DNA from: Candidatus Segatella mututuai
GTDB lineage: Bacteria; Bacteroidota; Bacteroidia; Bacteroidales; Bacteroidaceae
Reading direction: 5' to 3'
DNA: 8,270 bases
Assembly: GCA_002439605.1 (NCBI GenBank)
Contig: DJOI01000036.1
Location: 61,632 to 69,901 of the forward strand
Notes under the pieces: model-generated
Database searches by the model: none
What the model saw: only the letters and a program-made list of their open reading frames with translations
What the model was told of the DNA's origin: nothing
Part shown: one piece after another, positions 6,374 to 8,270 of the stretch
Numbering within the stretch: the stretch's first letter is position 1
How the letters are laid out: every line of letters begins with the position of its first letter
Position numbers and translations under genes: made by a program

Positions 6374-7783
6374 ATGAATATGAAGAAGAAAAAATTATTA
6401 CTAACGCTCGCTATGGCTTGTATGGTCATGGTGGGTAATGCGGCCGACAATCTGCCTGCTCTGCATGTGCAAGGGAAGAACTTGGTCGATGAGAATGGCA
6501 AGACCGTCATCTTGCACGGCGTGATGGACACTCCCAATCGCTATTTCAACAATTGGCTGTGGCAACAATGGAAGCCAGGGTATGGCACGGAGGATGTAAA
6601 GCCATGCCTGGAGTATTTCGACAAACTCTTTGCTGGCATTACAGACAAGTCGCAGGGAGCCTATTGCACGGTTTTCCGTCTGCACATGGATCCTTGCTGG
6701 ACCAACGATCCAGAAAAGAAATCTACGGGCGAAAATGATATTTCGGCCTTTTCCGAGATCCGATACAAGGTGTTCTTGGACAAGCTTTATCTCAAACTCG
6801 TAGAGAGAGCCTTGTATCACGGCCTTTATGTCATCGTTCGTCCTCCTGGGGTTTGTCCACAGGAGTTGAAGGTGGGCGACGATTATCAAAACTATCTGAA
6901 AACCGTCTGGAAGCTCTTCGCTTCCAAACCTTTCATCCAGGAGCATTCGGGACAGGTATCCATCGAACTCGCCAATGAGCCCATCCATGTCTCGCTGGCG
7001 AATGGGCAAGCTTCCAGCCAAGCCTTGCACGATTTCTTCCAGCCAGTGGTGGATGAGATTCGTGCCACAGGATTCAAGGGCATCATCTGGGTGCCAGGCA
7101 CAGGTTATCAAAGCAACTATACCGACTATGCCACCCATCCAATAACGGATAGCGAGAAAAACTTCGGCTATGCCGTACATGTATATTCCGGTTGGTACGG
7201 AGGCATGAGCGACAGCAATTGTGACCACGACACCTTCATCAAGAATTTCAAAAAACAGGTGCCCGTGGTAGAGACCAATCCTATCATGGTGACAGAGATA
7301 GACTGGAGTCCGGAAGATCCCGACCGTGCCAGCGAAGGCCATTACAACGAGTGGGGGCAGTGGACGCAACCCAATTTAGGAACATGGGCAACCGCCTCCA
7401 CCTCCAAGTGGGGCAATGCCTGGAAAGCCGTTCACGACTATTATGGCAACATCGGCATGACTTTGACCCATAGTCAGGAGTATATCGACATCGAGGAGTA
7501 TCTGAAATCGGGAAAATATCAACCCGGTTTGCAAAATGCCAAGAAATACAATCTCTTCGAAGAATGCTGTGGTTATGCTTGTATGAACTGGTACAAGGAA
7601 TGGTATCTGAAACAAACTTCAACGGGTATTGAGCAAATCGCTAACGATACCGAAGTGAAATACACCTATTTTTATAATATGCAAGGACAGCAGGTCGTTC
7701 AACCAAGAAAAGGTGTTTATATTGTAAAACAAGTGTTAAACGACGGAAAAGTGCGTTCTCGTAAGGTCTGTTATCCAGAATAA
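6374..7783 (+). CDS. Secreted glycoside hydrolase family 5 enzyme with C-terminal sorting-type tail
   Basis: A 469-residue GH5 (cellulase-superfamily) enzyme. Residues 1 to about 23 are a signal peptide with a basic KKKK start and a likely cut in VGNAA; Cys16 sits in a poor lipobox, so a lipoprotein is less likely. The TIM barrel covers about 28-415: Arg102 (VFRLHMDP), the Asn201-Glu202 pair in ELANEP (acid/base), His269/Tyr271 (VHVYSGW) and Glu308 in VTEIDW (nucleophile). The strand-3 motif is VIVRPPG where many GH5 members have a His. After a linker (about 415-428), residues 429-469 (YNMQGQQV, KGVYIV) resemble the C-terminal type A sorting domain of secreted Bacteroidota proteins. Expected role: endo-hydrolysis of a beta-linked backbone such as xylan or glucan; the subfamily, and so the substrate, is not recognised. 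A second in-frame ATG at 6380 is an equally good start. Its last codons overlap operator-like copy C of the susC promoter. Confidence 0.9.
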   Translation: MNMKKKKLLLTLAMACMVMVGNAADNLPALHVQGKNLVDENGKTVILHGVMDTPNRYFNNWLWQQWKPGYGTEDVKPCLEYFDKLFAGITDKSQGAYCTVFRLHMDPCWTNDPEKKSTGENDISAFSEIRYKVFLDKLYLKLVERALYHGLYVIVRPPGVCPQELKVGDDYQNYLKTVWKLFASKPFIQEHSGQVSIELANEPIHVSLANGQASSQALHDFFQPVVDEIRATGFKGIIWVPGTGYQSNYTDYATHPITDSEKNFGYAVHVYSGWYGGMSDSNCDHDTFIKNFKKQVPVVETNPIMVTEIDWSPEDPDRASEGHYNEWGQWTQPNLGTWATASTSKWGNAWKAVHDYYGNIGMTLTHSQEYIDIEEYLKSGKYQPGLQNAKKYNLFEECCGYACMNWYKEWYLKQTSTGIEQIANDTEVKYTYFYNMQGQQVVQPRKGVYIVKQVLNDGKVRSRKVCYPE

Positions 7784-7796
7784 AGTATCTGTAACA
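7769..7796 (+). promoter_or_regulatory. Operator-like 28-bp element, copy C (susC)
   Basis: TGTTA at 7769-7773, AAAGT at 7782-7786 and TGTAACA at 7790-7796. It is identical to copy A at 20 of 28 positions, including both outer boxes and the AAAGT. The first 15 bases overlap the last codons and stop of GH5. It ends 30 bp before the susC -7 box. This points to a separate regulated promoter for susC and not only read-through from GH5. Confidence 0.65.
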
Positions 7797-7826
7797 TGGC
7801 GCAAAGATTACTTTTCATAAAAGAAG

Positions 7827-7834
7827 TACCTTTG
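7827..7834 (+). promoter_or_regulatory. Predicted -7 box of the susC promoter
   Basis: TACCTTTG matches TAnnTTTG and is followed by GCA, as is common in Bacteroidota promoters. It lies about 70-90 bp before the two candidate susC start codons. No TTTG -33 box is visible; AAAG stands at that place, as it does in the GH5 promoter. Confidence 0.6.
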
Positions 7835-7927
7835 CAGCCAGATGCCTAAAACATAAATATAATAAGGTCCTAAAAACAAAAAACATAAATCAAAAATGAA
7901 TAGAACATGATTGAACAAGTGTTAACA

Positions 7928-8270
7928 ATGAAACGGACAGCAGCCTTATGCTTGATGGGCGCATTCTGCGGCTTGAATGCTCAAGCCCAGAATATCCACG
8001 TCAAGGGTAATCTTGTTGACGGCACAGGTGAACCTCTGATAGGTGCAACTGTGAAAGTGAAAGGAAACGCTGGCCTAGGCACCGTTTCCGACTTTGATGG
8101 AAACTTCTCCATCAGCGTACCTTCAGAGAATTCTACCCTTGTTATTACATATGTGGGTATGAAGACTAAGGAAGTGAAGGTCGGCAAGAAGAGAGAATTC
8201 AAACTATCCCTCGAAGACGATAACGCCATCGGCGAGGTCGTTGTCGTTGGTTATGGTCAGCAGAAGAAAG
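7928..8270 (+). CDS. SusC-like TonB-dependent outer-membrane transporter, N-terminal part (runs off window)
   Basis: The first 114 residues of a SusC/RagA-family protein. Residues 1-21 form a signal peptide ending AQAQ. About 25-98 is the carboxypeptidase-regulatory-like domain typical of SusC proteins, with the motif GEPLIGATVKVKG and later SDFDGNFSISVP and TYVGMKTKEV. Residues 103-110 (EVVVVGYG) are the family's TonB-box region just before the plug domain. Plug and 22-strand barrel lie beyond the window; a full protein would be about 1000 residues. With a SusD partner it would import oligosaccharides across the outer membrane using TonB energy. No STN domain is present, so it is not an anti-sigma-type transducer. 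The ATG at 7928 gives a clean signal peptide; an in-frame ATG at 7907 would add MIEQVLT and remains possible. Promoter and operator-like copy C lie upstream. Confidence 0.95.
   Translation, partial: MKRTAALCLMGAFCGLNAQAQNIHVKGNLVDGTGEPLIGATVKVKGNAGLGTVSDFDGNFSISVPSENSTLVITYVGMKTKEVKVGKKREFKLSLEDDNAIGEVVVVGYGQQKK

Noticed and set aside
6401..7369. Long open frame (322 codons) on the minus strand opposite GH5
   Set aside because: It lies entirely within the GH5 coding sequence, whose catalytic motifs are clear, and its own translation has no recognisable domain; it is a by-product of codon usage.
7811..7823. CTTTT-CAT-AAAAG mini-palindrome as a GH5 terminator
   Set aside because: The stem is only five A-T-rich pairs with no T-tract, and it sits between the operator-like site and the susC -7 box.
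7896..7910. Four-codon frame MNRT with its stop overlapping the ATG at 7907 (ATGA)
   Set aside because: It is too short to distinguish from chance in an A-rich leader, and there is no attenuator-like structure nearby.

Overview
The window reads as part of a polysaccharide utilization locus (PUL) from a Bacteroidota genome, most likely a Prevotella/Segatella-type gut or rumen organism. The evidence is a hybrid two-component sensor/AraC regulator, secreted GH43 and GH5 enzymes, the start of a SusC-type TonB-dependent transporter, A-rich start sites without Shine-Dalgarno motifs, and promoter -7 boxes of the Bacteroidota form TAnnTTTG. The species cannot be fixed from sequence alone.

Layout: 46-1731 (minus) is a secreted GH43 glycosidase with a C-terminal beta-sandwich. 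1845-5921 (minus) is a 1358-residue hybrid two-component system (HTCS) protein with a 14-repeat periplasmic propeller sensor, kinase, receiver and AraC-type DNA-binding domain. 5922-6373 is a divergent, AT-rich control region. 6374-7783 (plus) is a secreted GH5 enzyme with a C-terminal sorting-type tail. From 7928 (plus) a SusC-like transporter begins and runs off the window. No RNA genes, insertion sequences or CRISPR arrays were seen.

Working model: the HTCS senses an oligosaccharide in the periplasm and activates the surrounding genes. GH5 would cut the polymer, SusC (with a SusD expected just beyond the window) would import the fragments, and GH43 would trim them. GH43 plus GH5 makes a pentose-containing hemicellulose such as arabinoxylan the leading but unproven substrate.

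The most interesting observation is a 28-bp element present four times, only in or at the edges of intergenic regions. It has a TGTTA-like box at positions 1-5, AAAGT at 14-18 and KGTWAC at 22-27. Three copies, upstream of GH43, GH5 and susC, end 30 or 31 bp before a TAnnTTTG -7 box. The two half-boxes are direct repeats 21 bp apart, the geometry of AraC-family half-sites. I propose it as the operator of this HTCS, defining a local regulon of three activated promoters. The HTCS's own promoter lacks a copy at that distance.
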